Source of the DNA: Bog-756 sp963829235 | GTDB taxonomy: Bacteria > Actinomycetota > Acidimicrobiia > Acidimicrobiales > RAAP-2 | Length of the DNA stretch: 64,000 bases | Direction of reading: 5' to 3' | Assembly: GCA_963829235.1 (NCBI GenBank) | Contig: CAWHIF010000006.1 | Location: 248,001-312,000, forward strand | Position numbers and translations under genes: made by a program | Shown here: positions 41,370 through 50,212 of the stretch, one piece after another | Layout: the number at the start of each line of letters is the position of its first letter | How positions within the stretch are numbered: position 1 is the stretch's first letter | The notes under the pieces: generated by a model | The model's input: the letters and a program-made list of their open reading frames with translations, nothing else | Database searches by the model: none | Told to the model about the DNA's origin: nothing

Positions 41370-42200
41370 TCATGCCCGGACCCGCCTCGCCCGCCTGGCC
41401 GGCTCGGAGCCCGTGGGAAGGGGCTCGCCGGTCTCGAGGAACGACTTGAGGCTGGAGAGGAGTTGTGGCCAGCCCCGGCTGATCATGGTGACCACGGTGC
41501 TTCCGGGTTCGAATCCGTCGTGGATGACGGTCAGTTTGACCATCTCGCCGATCGGCTCGAGCTCGAAGGTGGCCTTGGACCGTGGTTCGGCGGAGATGGT
41601 GTCCACCAACTCGCTGAAGCCGTGCAGGTCGGCGATCTCCTGGGTGAATGTGTGCCAGGTGTAGGACAACCGGTGGTACGGGTCGTACTCGAGGACGATC
41701 TGCTCGGGATCGGCGATGGTGACACCTCCGGTCTCCCAGGTGACGGTCGAACCGATCCCCCAGTCCGAGGTGAAGGTGGTCTTCCACCAGCGCTCGGTGA
41801 AGGCGGGGTCGGTCAACGCCTGCCAGAGCCGCTCTGGCGTGGTGTTGATATAGGTCGTGTACACAAATGTCGGCGAAGCCATCGGGGTGTCCTCCAATGC
41901 GGTCTTCAGGTCGGCCAGGGCACGAACGCGGTCCCGGTCGTAGCGGTGGATCCAGCGCTCGGCGATCTCGTTGACAGGCACCGGATTGAGGAAGTGCAAC
42001 TTCTCCCGACCGCGGCGAACCGTGGTCAAGAGATTGGCCGCCTCGAGGATGGCAAGGTGTTTGCTCACCGACTGGCGGGTCATCTGGAGCCCGGTGCAGA
42101 GCTGTTGCAGACTCTGCCCGTTGCTCTCGCTCAGGCTGTCGAGGAGGCTGCGCCGACTGGGATCAGCCAGCGCACGGAATACGGGGTCGAGATCGCTCAA
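41370..42200 (-). CDS. ArsR-type regulator fused to SRPBCC/AHSA1 domain
   Basis: A 276-residue two-domain protein. Residues 1-100 are an ArsR winged helix (LDPVFRALADPSRRSLLDSL, MTRQSVSKHLAILEAANLL); residues 110-265 are an AHSA1-like START fold (YTTYINTTPERLWQALTDPAFTERWW). These two domains are usually separate adjacent genes, so the fusion may make the ligand-binding fold a direct sensor. No metal-binding cysteines are seen in the winged helix. The start is TTG 42200, overlapping the stop of a 17-codon leader frame. A palindrome upstream may be its own operator. Confidence 0.88.
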   Translation of the reverse strand: MSDLDPVFRALADPSRRSLLDSLSESNGQSLQQLCTGLQMTRQSVSKHLAILEAANLLTTVRRGREKLHFLNPVPVNEIAERWIHRYDRDRVRALADLKTALEDTPMASPTFVYTTYINTTPERLWQALTDPAFTERWWKTTFTSDWGIGSTVTWETGGVTIADPEQIVLEYDPYHRLSYTWHTFTQEIADLHGFSELVDTISAEPRSKATFELEPIGEMVKLTVIHDGFEPGSTVVTMISRGWPQLLSSLKSFLETGEPLPTGSEPARRARRVRA

Positions 42201-42250
42201 GGTCCCGTCATGCCGGGGTCGCACCCGTCCGACAGCCTGTCGTCGACCAT
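42197..42250 (-). CDS. 17-codon leader peptide ahead of the ArsR-SRPBCC gene
   Basis: An ATG with an excellent ribosome site (GGAGGAGGATCCC) opens a 17-codon frame whose TGA overlaps the TTG start of the regulator (TTGA). The peptide, MVDDRLSDGCDPGMTGP, has no known homologue. Its likely role is to load ribosomes that then restart on the regulator gene. Alternatively a single-base frame change joins the two frames. Confidence 0.5.
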   Translation of the reverse strand: MVDDRLSDGCDPGMTGP

Positions 42251-42324
42251 GGGATCCTCCTCCTGCCGGCCGGTTCGACAATGGTCCATCGCCGAGGGAG
42301 GCCGACCGGGCCCGGCGATGATAT

Positions 42325-42340
42325 GCAACTCATCAGTTGC
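42325..42340. promoter_or_regulatory. Palindrome GCAACT-CATC-AGTTGC upstream of the ArsR-SRPBCC gene
   Basis: A perfect 6-bp inverted repeat with a 4-base centre lies about 75 bases before the leader ATG, next to a leftward TATCAT hexamer that could be its -10 box. Additional GTTGCCT half-sites lie just beyond. This is the usual layout of an ArsR-family self-regulated operator. Confidence 0.5.
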
Positions 42341-42368
42341 CTAACTTAAGCAGCCAATCGGTTGCCTG

Positions 42369-42959
42369 TCAACCCCCGGAGACCTCGCGAACGACCCTGG
42401 CCGGGTTGCCCACCACCACCACACCGGCAGGGACATCCCTGGTGACGACAGCGCCGGCCCCCACCACCGAGTTCTCGCCGATGCTGACGCCCGGGAGGAC
42501 GATGACTCCCCCACCGAGCCAGACGTTGTCGGCGACGTCGATCGGGCGAGCTCCCTCCCACTTCTCACGGCGGAGACCAGGGTCGATGGGGTGGGTCGGA
42601 GTCAGGAGTTGGACGTTGGGCCCGATCTGGACGTCGCTGCCGATGGTGATGGGCGCCGGATCGAGCGCGACGAGCCCGAAGTTGACGAAGGTCCGCTCGC
42701 CGATCCGGATCTGGGAGCCGTAGTCGCAGTAGAACGGAGGCCGGACCTCACTGTCGGGCCCGAGCCGGCCCAGGAGCTGACCGAGGATCCGGAGCCGTTC
42801 GGCCACGGCGTCGACTGCGGTGCGGTTGAACTGGTCCATGAGACGCCTCGCCCGGCGGTGAGCGACGGCGAGCTCGGGATCGGCCCCGAGGTAGGGCTGG
42901 CCGGCGAGCATCCGGTCGCGGTGGGACCGGTCATCTCCGGGGACCATCGGGTCGCTCAC
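42369..42959 (-). CDS. Sugar O-acetyltransferase (maltose/galactoside acetyltransferase family)
   Basis: A 196-residue left-handed beta-helix acetyltransferase. An N-terminal Maa domain (MLAGQPYLGADPELAVAHRRAR) precedes hexapeptide repeats with IRIGERTFVNFG, ITIGSDVQIGPNVQLLTPTHPID, which holds the catalytic His, and VWLGGGVIVLPGVSIGE. Transfers acetyl from acetyl-CoA to a sugar hydroxyl. It is the last gene of the long leftward run containing the ccm operon, but no functional link to it is apparent. Confidence 0.92.
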   Translation of the reverse strand: MSDPMVPGDDRSHRDRMLAGQPYLGADPELAVAHRRARRLMDQFNRTAVDAVAERLRILGQLLGRLGPDSEVRPPFYCDYGSQIRIGERTFVNFGLVALDPAPITIGSDVQIGPNVQLLTPTHPIDPGLRREKWEGARPIDVADNVWLGGGVIVLPGVSIGENSVVGAGAVVTRDVPAGVVVVGNPARVVREVSGG

Positions 42960-43004
42960 CGCACCAGCATGCCCTGTCCGGCCGACCGGGGGTTCGGGCC
43001 GAGC

Positions 43005-44297
43005 TCAGCCGCCGACCGCGGACGGGATCGCATCACCCGCCCGTCGGTAGGCCTCACGCACCTCGGGAGCGGCCTGCTTCACGATGGTGACCGGCGGACC
43101 GTCGGCCAGGAAATCCCGGTACTGGACCACTGCCCCGGCTGCGTCACCATCCTCTTGCCAGAGCACCGTCCCGAGGTAGAGCCGTGCCGCATAGTCGTCG
43201 GGGTCGAGCCGGACGGCCCGGTTGAGCTTGGCCGTCCCGTCGTCGACCAGCGAGGGATTGTTGCCCGCCCTGCCCGTCTCGAACTCGAGCCAGCCCAGCT
43301 GGGCCATGGCCACCTCGTTGTCGGGGTGCACGGTGAGCACCGACTGATAGAGCTGCGCGGCCTGGTCGAGCCGGCCCTGGTTCTCGTCCACGGCCGCCTG
43401 GGCCAACGACTCCGCGGTCTGTTGCTGCGGGGTCTCCGCGAAGCTCCCGGTCACCGACTGGCCCGGTTGCCGAGCGGTGGCGAACAAGAAGACGGCCGTT
43501 ATCAGCGCGGCTGCGAAGGCGGCCACCGCGCCGCCGAGGAACCACCGGTTGCGCCGGGCCCGGCCCGACGGCCGGGTCGGGCCGGAGGTCGCTGGGACGA
43601 GGTCCCCACGAGCCGGAGCCTCGGATGGCCCGGTGGGCGGCAGCGGGTCATCGGCAACGATGACTCCGGCACGGGGGAGGCCCCCTTCTCCGGCCTCCAC
43701 ATCGGTCGTCGTCGCGCCCAACGCGGCCAGTCGGACCATGTCCCGATGGCGCAGGGCGAGGTAGTCCTTGTCCGACAGGTCGCCGGCCAGATACTCGGCA
43801 TCGGCATCGGCCAGCGACTGGACGAGGAAGCGCCGCCTCTCCTCGACCGCCGGCGGCGTGAGCCGCGGGCGGCCGGAACCGGTGGGATCGGCGTCGGTCA
43901 CCGTGCGCCGGCGGATGAACACGCCGACCAGAGCGGCCAACGCGGCCAGGCCGCAGAGGAGGGGGAGCAGCCAGACCAACAGCGACCACCCGCGCGCCGG
44001 TGGGTCGAGCACGATGGAGGACCCGTACCGGTCGACCAGGTAGCTCTCGATCTGCTGGTCGGTCCTCCCCTCGGCGATGAGCTGGGACACCGTCGCCCGC
44101 ACGGTCACCGCAGTCGATGCGCTCGATTCGGCCACCGAGAGGTCCTCGCAGCTGGGGCAGCGGAGCGCCGACTCGATGGCCGAGGCACGCTCCGCCGCGG
44201 TCGGTGGTGGCGAGGACAGGACCCCGCTCCCGACGATCAGGGCCACCACCAGCACGACGCCGAGGGCGGTCCACAGCGGGAAGCGGCGGACCCTCAT
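43005..44297 (-). CDS. ccmH: Cytochrome c maturation protein CcmH fused to CcmI/TPR domain
   Basis: A 430-residue fusion. An N-terminal membrane helix (8-28) leads to the CcmH domain with the LRCPSC motif (Cys47, Cys50), which keeps apocytochrome cysteines reduced; a second helix (about 103-128) follows. The C-terminal half has a further helix near 250 and tetratricopeptide-like repeats that would hold the apocytochrome, the role of CcmI. In E. coli CcmH is also a fusion. It overlaps ccmG by 4 bases. Confidence 0.92.
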   Translation of the reverse strand: MRVRRFPLWTALGVVLVVALIVGSGVLSSPPPTAAERASAIESALRCPSCEDLSVAESSASTAVTVRATVSQLIAEGRTDQQIESYLVDRYGSSIVLDPPARGWSLLVWLLPLLCGLAALAALVGVFIRRRTVTDADPTGSGRPRLTPPAVEERRRFLVQSLADADAEYLAGDLSDKDYLALRHRDMVRLAALGATTTDVEAGEGGLPRAGVIVADDPLPPTGPSEAPARGDLVPATSGPTRPSGRARRNRWFLGGAVAAFAAALITAVFLFATARQPGQSVTGSFAETPQQQTAESLAQAAVDENQGRLDQAAQLYQSVLTVHPDNEVAMAQLGWLEFETGRAGNNPSLVDDGTAKLNRAVRLDPDDYAARLYLGTVLWQEDGDAAGAVVQYRDFLADGPPVTIVKQAAPEVREAYRRAGDAIPSAVGG

Positions 44298-44869
44298 GCG
44301 TGCTCGGCCGTGGCCTTGGCCATGATCTGGTCGAGATCGGCCGCGGTGACCGGGGCGACGATGGACGCCACCACGCGGCCGTCGGGGGCGATCACGAAGG
44401 TGGAGGGAAGCTCCCTGACGCCGTAGTCGAGGGCGATCGTGCCCCCGTTGTCGGTCAGGGTGGGCCAGGTCACGCCGAGCTGCTCCTGGGAGGCCCTGGC
44501 ATCGGCGGCGCTGTCGCTGAACACGACGCTGAGCATGGTCGCGTCATCACTCCGGTGATGTTGGAACTGGAACTTGACCAACTCGGGGCCCTCGCTCTGG
44601 CACTGTTCACACCAGCTGGCGAAGAAGCTGACCACGACGAACCTGCCGGGTGCCCGGGGCAACGAGTAGTGGGTGCCGGCCAGCGTCTCTCCGCTGATCG
44701 GCGGGGCCAACTTGCCGACCACCGGGTTCTGCACCTCGTCCACGGCGGCCGGCGGCCGGGTGGCCAGCACGGCGACGAGCCCGGCCGCGATGACGAGGAC
44801 GCCGATGGCCACCCACCGGGCGGTGTGCCGAACCGGTGCCGGCTCCGGGTCCGCGTCGGCAGTGGTCAT
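44294..44869 (-). CDS. ccmG: CcmG/DsbE-type thiol:disulfide oxidoreductase
   Basis: A 191-residue membrane-anchored thioredoxin-like protein that reduces the CcmH/apocytochrome disulfide. The membrane helix is at 20-37 and the active site is FFASWCEQC (Cys87, Cys90); the cis-Pro loop is in VRELPSTFVI. TlpA/ResA-like enzymes are related, but overlap with ccmF and ccmH settles the role. Confidence 0.93.
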   Translation of the reverse strand: MTTADADPEPAPVRHTARWVAIGVLVIAAGLVAVLATRPPAAVDEVQNPVVGKLAPPISGETLAGTHYSLPRAPGRFVVVSFFASWCEQCQSEGPELVKFQFQHHRSDDATMLSVVFSDSAADARASQEQLGVTWPTLTDNGGTIALDYGVRELPSTFVIAPDGRVVASIVAPVTAADLDQIMAKATAEHA

Positions 44870-46995
44870 CCTGGGTCACCGGCCCCCACCGGCAACGGGT
44901 CGGCCGTCTCCCCGGACTCCACCTCCGCGTCCGACTCCACCTCCGCGTCAGCGCCTGCACGCCCGTGGCTCGGGGCGCCGGCGTCGTCGTCCGACGGACC
45001 GGAGATGGCCACCGCCGGGGCGGACACCGGATCGGTGGGACGGCGCCGGCGTCCGGGTATGGCCGACAGGACCGAACCGACCCCGACCAGCACAGCTCCG
45101 ATCCACAGCCACATGACCAGGGGCTGCTCCACCACGCCGAAGGCCCAGGAGCCCCCGTTGCCCGGAATGCTGTCGATGGTGAGATAGAGGTCGTCCCTCC
45201 AACTGGAGTCGATGGCGGGTGTGCCGACCGCCTGGGTCCCGCTCCCGAACTGGCTGATGGCGGGGAAGAACATGCCGCCGTCGTCGACCCGCAGTACCGC
45301 CTCGAACGCCGAGTGGGACGGCGTCGTGACCTCGCGGGTGGTGACGAAGGTGACACGGTGACCGGCGAAGGACGCCGACTGGCCCTTGACCAGGTGCAGC
45401 TCCCCCCGGTGGAGGAACGAGGTGGCGGCGGCCAACCCGATGGCGATGACGACCACGCCGATGTGTACCACCATGCCCCCGTTGGCCCGCCCCACGAATC
45501 CGCGCCAGCCCGCCGCCGTCGACCGGACGGGGCCGCCACCTGCGGAACGCGCCCCGCGAAAGGCGCCGCGGACGGAGAGGACGAGAGCCCGGCCGGCCGA
45601 CGCACCGGCAAAGGCCCCGAGCCCGAAGGCCAGCAGCGGCTCGATGCCGTGGATGCCGGCGATGACACAGACCGCCACGGTGAGGACCCCGAGCGCGGCG
45701 GGCACGGCCAGGCGGCCGCGCATCACCGCGACGCTGGTCTTGCGCCAGGGGAGGGCCGGGGCCACCGCCATCAGGAAGAGCAGGGCCAGACCCACCGGGA
45801 TGAAGAACCGGTTGAAATACGGTGCCCCGACGGTCACGGACGAGCTCGGATTGAGGGCCTCGTAGAGCAGCGGGAAGACGGTGCCGAGAAGGACCACGAA
45901 CGCGAATCCAACGAACAGCACGTTGTTGGCCAGGAACGCTCCTTCACGGCTGATGGGCGAGTCGATGCCTCCCGAGGAGTGGAGCCGGTCACCGCGCCAC
46001 GCGATGAGCCCCACCCCGGTCACCACGACCACGCCGAAGAAGCCCAGCAGCAGTGGGCCGATGGTCGAGTCGGAGAACGAGTGGACCGACTGGACGACGC
46101 CGGAGCGGGTGAAGAAGGTCCCGAGGATGGTCAGGCTGAACGCCGCCACCACGAGCGAGAGGTTCCAGATCCTGAGGAGCCCGCGCCGCTGTTGGACCAT
46201 CACCGAGTGGAGGTAGGCGGTGCCCACCAGCCAGGGCAGGAGCGCGGCGTTCTCGACCGGGTCCCAGCCCCAGAACCCTCCCCATCCCAGTACCTCGTAT
46301 GACCACCAGGCCCCGAGCAGGATGCCCATGGTCAGGAAGGCCCACGCGAACAGGGTCCAGCGGCGGGTCTCGCCCTGCCAGTCCTCGTCGAGCTTGCCGG
46401 TGACCAGCGATGCGATGGCGAAGGCGAACGGGAGCGTGAAGCCCACCAGTCCCAGATAGAGCATGGGCGGGTGGATGAGGACCAGCGGATTGTCCTGGAG
46501 CAGTGAGTTGGGGCCGGGCCCGTTGGCCGGGACGGCACCGGCGACGTGCCGGAACGGATCGGAGGGCCCCAGCATGAGCCCGAAGAAGAACGCGGCCACG
46601 GTGTAGACCACCAAGGTGGCCCAGCCGATGAGGTCCTCGCCCGAGCGGCGCCGGAAGCGCCAGACCATGGCGGTGGCGTACCCGCCAAGGACCAGCCCCC
46701 ACAACAGGATCGACCCGGCCAGTGCCGACCACAGGCCGGTGATCGAGTAGAGCACCGGGGTGTCGCGGCTGTTGTTGTCGGCCACGTAACTCAGCGAGAA
46801 GTCGTGAGTGACAAGGGCGTGCTCCATGGCCGCCACGGCGATGACTCCCCCCACCAGGATGAGGGGGGCGTACACCTGACCGCTGCGGATGATCGAGGGC
46901 CGCCCCTTGGCCAGTCCTGTGACCATGACGACGATTCCGACCACGGCGGCCGCGAATCCGAGGAGGACTCCGGTGTGGCCGAGCGCTCCGTTCAC
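44866..46995 (-). CDS. ccmF: Cytochrome c heme lyase subunit CcmF
   Basis: A 709-residue polytopic protein of about 14 or 15 helices that attaches heme from holo-CcmE to apocytochrome c. The WWD heme-handling motif is WGGFWGWDPVENAALLPW, preceded by GAWWSYEVLG. Conserved His residues flank it (MEHALVTHDFSLSYV and TAYLHSVMV). The GTG start and a tail of about 60 disordered residues (DSEVESGETAD region) are slightly unusual. The size is close to the family's 650 residues. Confidence 0.95.
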   Translation of the reverse strand: MNGALGHTGVLLGFAAAVVGIVVMVTGLAKGRPSIIRSGQVYAPLILVGGVIAVAAMEHALVTHDFSLSYVADNNSRDTPVLYSITGLWSALAGSILLWGLVLGGYATAMVWRFRRRSGEDLIGWATLVVYTVAAFFFGLMLGPSDPFRHVAGAVPANGPGPNSLLQDNPLVLIHPPMLYLGLVGFTLPFAFAIASLVTGKLDEDWQGETRRWTLFAWAFLTMGILLGAWWSYEVLGWGGFWGWDPVENAALLPWLVGTAYLHSVMVQQRRGLLRIWNLSLVVAAFSLTILGTFFTRSGVVQSVHSFSDSTIGPLLLGFFGVVVVTGVGLIAWRGDRLHSSGGIDSPISREGAFLANNVLFVGFAFVVLLGTVFPLLYEALNPSSSVTVGAPYFNRFFIPVGLALLFLMAVAPALPWRKTSVAVMRGRLAVPAALGVLTVAVCVIAGIHGIEPLLAFGLGAFAGASAGRALVLSVRGAFRGARSAGGGPVRSTAAGWRGFVGRANGGMVVHIGVVVIAIGLAAATSFLHRGELHLVKGQSASFAGHRVTFVTTREVTTPSHSAFEAVLRVDDGGMFFPAISQFGSGTQAVGTPAIDSSWRDDLYLTIDSIPGNGGSWAFGVVEQPLVMWLWIGAVLVGVGSVLSAIPGRRRRPTDPVSAPAVAISGPSDDDAGAPSHGRAGADAEVESDAEVESGETADPLPVGAGDPG

Positions 46996-47038
46996 CGGTG
47001 GGAACCGGTGACGCGCTGACCGCCTGCCGGCCCGCCCG

Positions 47039-47560
47039 TCACCGCTTGCTCCCGTTCGGGGCCGTGACCCGGCCGGGATGGGCGGCGATGTAGTTCGACG
47101 AGTGCTTGACCAGGATCTGGTTGGAGACGAACACCGTCCCGCTGAAGTGCCCGACGGCGATGACCGGGATGTCCGGCTGGAAGAGCTGCGGGGGGCTCCC
47201 GGTGTTGTCGACAGCCAGCCTGGTCGCGCCGGCGGTGACGACGAAGTCCACCCCGTTCCGCGTGGGATGGACCGAGCCGGGCTCCACCAGACCTTCGAGG
47301 TTGAAGGTCTGGCTCCCGAGGCTGGCCTTTTGGGCCAGGGCCTGGTCGGCGGGCAGATAGAAGTTGAGGGCCGAGGTCAGGCCCTTCACCACCAGGAAGG
47401 CCAGCGATCCCACCAGCACGAGGCCCACGATCACGTACCGGAGCCGGTGGCCGGACCCCGCCGGTACCGCGGCCCTCGGGGGCGGAGTGGGACCGTCGCC
47501 GGCGCCGTCCGGTCCGACCGCACCGGCCGGTACCGAGCCGACGGCTGGTGCGGTGGTCAT
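47039..47560 (-). CDS. ccmE: Cytochrome c maturation heme chaperone CcmE
   Basis: A 173-residue periplasmic heme carrier with one membrane helix (41-58). Heme is bound covalently by His153 in VKHSSNY, the classical HxxxY motif, not the CxxxY variant found in some Gram-positive and archaeal CcmE. The beta-barrel domain (about 75-160) contains FNLEGLVEPGSV and IPVIAVGHFSGTVF. ATG 47560 overlaps the ccmD stop. Confidence 0.93.
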   Translation of the reverse strand: MTTAPAVGSVPAGAVGPDGAGDGPTPPPRAAVPAGSGHRLRYVIVGLVLVGSLAFLVVKGLTSALNFYLPADQALAQKASLGSQTFNLEGLVEPGSVHPTRNGVDFVVTAGATRLAVDNTGSPPQLFQPDIPVIAVGHFSGTVFVSNQILVKHSSNYIAAHPGRVTAPNGSKR

Positions 47561-47709
47561 CGGTCGTGGCCCAGGCGCTCGATCTCGGCGCCGGCCGACG
47601 CGACCCGCGCTGCGGCCCGGGTCAGCCGCCGGCGCCGCCACACGAGCTGGACGCCGTAGAGGAACAGGATGGACAGGACGATCGAGTAACCGGCGATGAC
47701 GTAGTTCAT
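47557..47709 (-). CDS. ccmD: Cytochrome c maturation protein CcmD
   Basis: A 50-codon gene in the gap between ccmC and ccmE. The peptide starts MNYVIAGYSIVLSILFLYGV, one membrane helix, followed by a basic stretch (WRRRRLTRAAARV) and a short helical tail, exactly the layout of CcmD, which helps release holo-CcmE from the CcmABC complex. Both ends overlap neighbours by 4 bases (ATGA), which confirms that it is real. Easily missed because of its size. Confidence 0.9.
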   Translation of the reverse strand: MNYVIAGYSIVLSILFLYGVQLVWRRRRLTRAAARVASAGAEIERLGHDR

Positions 47710-48674
47710 CGGGCTCCCTCGGGAACCGCGGGGAGCTCCTGACCACCCACGTCGGCCGGCCGGCCGGAGCCCGCGGTGTCGACGGCACCGGCGGCGACCG
47801 CGGCCGGAGCCCGGTACCGGATGTCGGGGTCCTCGCCGGTCGTCATCCCTTCGCCCTGTCGCTCACGGAGGGCCACCTCCAGCTCGCTGCTCCCCAACCA
47901 GTCCTCGAGCACACCGATCCGGTACCGCACCAGCAGCATCCACACGAAGACCAGGGTCAGGGCGATGAAGCTGAGCAGCAGCGTCCAGGCCATCGAACCG
48001 TGGATGGTGGGCGAGAGGTCGGGGTTGAGCACGGTCGCACCCTGATGGAGCGTCCTCCACCACAGGACGGAGAAGTGGTCGAGGGGGATGTCGACGGCGG
48101 CGAACAGGGCGACGAAGGCGCTGCGCTTGGCCCGCTTCTCGGGCTCGGCGGGTACCCGGCGAAGAGCCATGTACCCGAGGAAGAGCACCAGGAGCACCGC
48201 GGTGAGGGTCAGCCGGGCATCCCACGCCCAGTACACGCCCCAGGTCGGCTTGCCCCAGATCGAGCCCGAGATGAGCGTGCACACGTTGAACACCACGCCC
48301 ACCTCGACCGCCGCCGCGGCCAGCCGGTCCCAGAACATCGACCGGGTTCGGGGCCACAGGTAGAGCAGGCTGGCCAGGGCGGCCAGACCGAAGGCCAGGT
48401 ACAGCGCCACCCAGGCCACCCCGGGGTGGATGTAGACCAGGCGGACCAGGTCTCCCGGCACCGTATTGCCCCGGGTCTGGTCGGGCGGGGTCACCCAGAG
48501 CCCGAGCCACACGGTGGCGGCCACCCCCACCGCGGCGGCGATACCGATGATCCGGACCGTCCGGCGGGCGCGGTCGGACTGGACCGGCGGACCGAGCGCA
48601 CCGTGCAGGCCGACAGGACCGCCCGTGCCGCCCGTGCCGCCCGCATCGCCCGCGCCCTGCCGGAGCTGACTCAT
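47706..48674 (-). CDS. ccmC: Heme exporter/handling protein CcmC
   Basis: A 322-residue protein with six core helices (about 50-240) that presents heme to CcmE. The WWD motif is WGVYWAWDARLT and flanking His residues are in YIHPGVAW and IPLDHFSVLWWRTLHQ. A Gly/Thr-rich N-terminus (GGTGGTGGPVG) is encoded by short repeats, and a tail of about 50 residues follows the last helix; neither is usual. It overlaps ccmB and ccmD by 4 bases each. Confidence 0.94.
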   Translation of the reverse strand: MSQLRQGAGDAGGTGGTGGPVGLHGALGPPVQSDRARRTVRIIGIAAAVGVAATVWLGLWVTPPDQTRGNTVPGDLVRLVYIHPGVAWVALYLAFGLAALASLLYLWPRTRSMFWDRLAAAAVEVGVVFNVCTLISGSIWGKPTWGVYWAWDARLTLTAVLLVLFLGYMALRRVPAEPEKRAKRSAFVALFAAVDIPLDHFSVLWWRTLHQGATVLNPDLSPTIHGSMAWTLLLSFIALTLVFVWMLLVRYRIGVLEDWLGSSELEVALRERQGEGMTTGEDPDIRYRAPAAVAAGAVDTAGSGRPADVGGQELPAVPEGAR

Positions 48675-49342
48675 GCGGACTCCTGGATGGGGCCGTAGAC
48701 GACGACGCCGAGCGCCAGGTACACGGCATCGAAGACCACCAGCAGGCGGAGCCACTGGCCCCCGTCGGCGGGAATGCCGCCGGCCAGCGCCGCCTGCCAG
48801 ATGCGTGTGCCGGCCAACAGGACCGGAGCGACAATGGGCAGCAGCAGGAACGGCAGCAGCGTCTCTTTGACACGGAGCCCGGCGGAGAGCGCACCGTAGA
48901 GGGTGCCGGTGGCGGCCAGCCCGATGGTCCCGAGCACGCAGGAGGCGATGATCAGCCAGGGCTGTTCGATCCTGGCCCCATAGAGCAGGGTGACGCCGAC
49001 CCCGAGGACCACCTCGAGCACCACCAGTTGGGCGGCCACGGCTGCCGCCTTGCCCAGGAACAGCCCGGCCGGATCGAGCCCGGAGAGACGTAGGGCGTCC
49101 CGGGCCCCGTCGACCGACTCGACCGAGACGCTCCGTTGGATGGCCAGCACGGTGCAGAACAGCACGGCCACCCAGAACAGACCCGGGGCACCCTTGGCCA
49201 TCAGGGTCCGATCCGGCCCGAGGGCGAAGGCGAACAGGCCCAGGGCCACGACCCCGAAGGGCGCCACCTGGGACAGTGCCACCCGCGAACGCGCCTCGAT
49301 GCGGAGGTCCTTCCCGGCCACCAGCACGGTGTCACGCCACAT
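48671..49342 (-). CDS. ccmB: Heme exporter permease CcmB
   Basis: A 223-residue, six-helix membrane subunit of the CcmAB ABC transporter that drives release of holo-CcmE. The conserved N-terminal KDLRIEARSR segment precedes the first helix, and family blocks such as ERSV-like SVSVESVDGARDALRLSGLDP and SAGLRVKETLLPFLLLPIVAPV are present. It overlaps ccmA by 11 bases. Confidence 0.93.
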   Translation of the reverse strand: MWRDTVLVAGKDLRIEARSRVALSQVAPFGVVALGLFAFALGPDRTLMAKGAPGLFWVAVLFCTVLAIQRSVSVESVDGARDALRLSGLDPAGLFLGKAAAVAAQLVVLEVVLGVGVTLLYGARIEQPWLIIASCVLGTIGLAATGTLYGALSAGLRVKETLLPFLLLPIVAPVLLAGTRIWQAALAGGIPADGGQWLRLLVVFDAVYLALGVVVYGPIQESA

Positions 49343-50105
49343 GGGCCACCTGCCCCTCCGGTGGCTGCCCGGAGCCGGGCAGGACGGTGGCCGGACCGGG
49401 AACGGGCGCCGAGGGATGCGCCCCCTCGCCTGTCCCCCCGATGGAGCGCTCGGCGGTCACCCGGCCCCCGATCACGACCACGGCCCTGGTGGCCAGGGAC
49501 TCGACGAAGTCGGCCTCGTGGGAGGCGATGACCACGGTGGTACCGGAGCCGGCGGCTTCGGCCACCAGCTGGTTGAGGGTTTCCCGGGCCGATGCGTCGA
49601 GTCCGGCGTGGGGCTCGTCGAGCAGCCACAGCTCGGGCCAACGGGCGGCCAGTACGGCCAGGGCCACCCGCCTGCGCTGTCCGGCGGACAGCTTCGAGGC
49701 ACTCGTCTTGAGCAGGCGGCCGGTGAGGCCCAGGCGGCCGCAGGCGTCGTCGATCCGGCCGGTGTCAGCCCCGGCGGCCCGGACCGCGAACCTCACGTTC
49801 TCCCGCACCGTGAGATCGTCGTAGAGATGGGAGGCATGCGAGAGCAGGCCGACACGCCTGCGCACCTGGTTGCGCTGGCGGACCGGATCCAGGCCGAGCA
49901 CCCTGACCCGCCCCGACGCCAGGGGCACCAGTCCCGCGCAGACCCGGAGCAGGCTGGTCTTGCCGGCACCGTTCGGTCCTTCGATCAGCACCGTCTCGCC
50001 GCGGGGGACGTCGAGGTCCACCCCGGCGAGCAGGGGGAACCGTCCGGACAACGCCACCGCGTCGTGGAGGGAGATCGCTGGAGAGGGAGGTGCTGGTGGG
50101 GCCAT
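49332..50105 (-). CDS. ccmA: Heme exporter ATP-binding protein CcmA
   Basis: A 257-residue ABC ATPase. Walker A GPNGAGKTSLLRV, signature KLSAGQRRRVALA, Walker B LWLLDEPHAGLD and the H-loop IASHE are in place. With CcmB it powers holo-CcmE release from CcmC. Its C-terminal 35 residues are Pro/Gly-rich. First ccm gene of the operon, 107 bases after ccdA. Confidence 0.93.
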   Translation of the reverse strand: MAPPAPPSPAISLHDAVALSGRFPLLAGVDLDVPRGETVLIEGPNGAGKTSLLRVCAGLVPLASGRVRVLGLDPVRQRNQVRRRVGLLSHASHLYDDLTVRENVRFAVRAAGADTGRIDDACGRLGLTGRLLKTSASKLSAGQRRRVALAVLAARWPELWLLDEPHAGLDASARETLNQLVAEAAGSGTTVVIASHEADFVESLATRAVVVIGGRVTAERSIGGTGEGAHPSAPVPGPATVLPGSGQPPEGQVAHVA

Positions 50106-50212
50106 GGCCGGGCCTCATGCTACGGGGGCCTGGGTCCAGGAGCCAGGCGGGGGCGCCGGCCGGCGGGGGCCGACGCCGCCGATGGGCGGGCCCGGGCCCC
50201 GACGGGTCCGGC

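Noticed and set aside
41500..41525. tRNA T-loop-like string GGTTCGAATCC
   Set aside because: It lies inside the SRPBCC coding region, with no acceptor stem or anticodon arm around it. No tRNA was found in the window.
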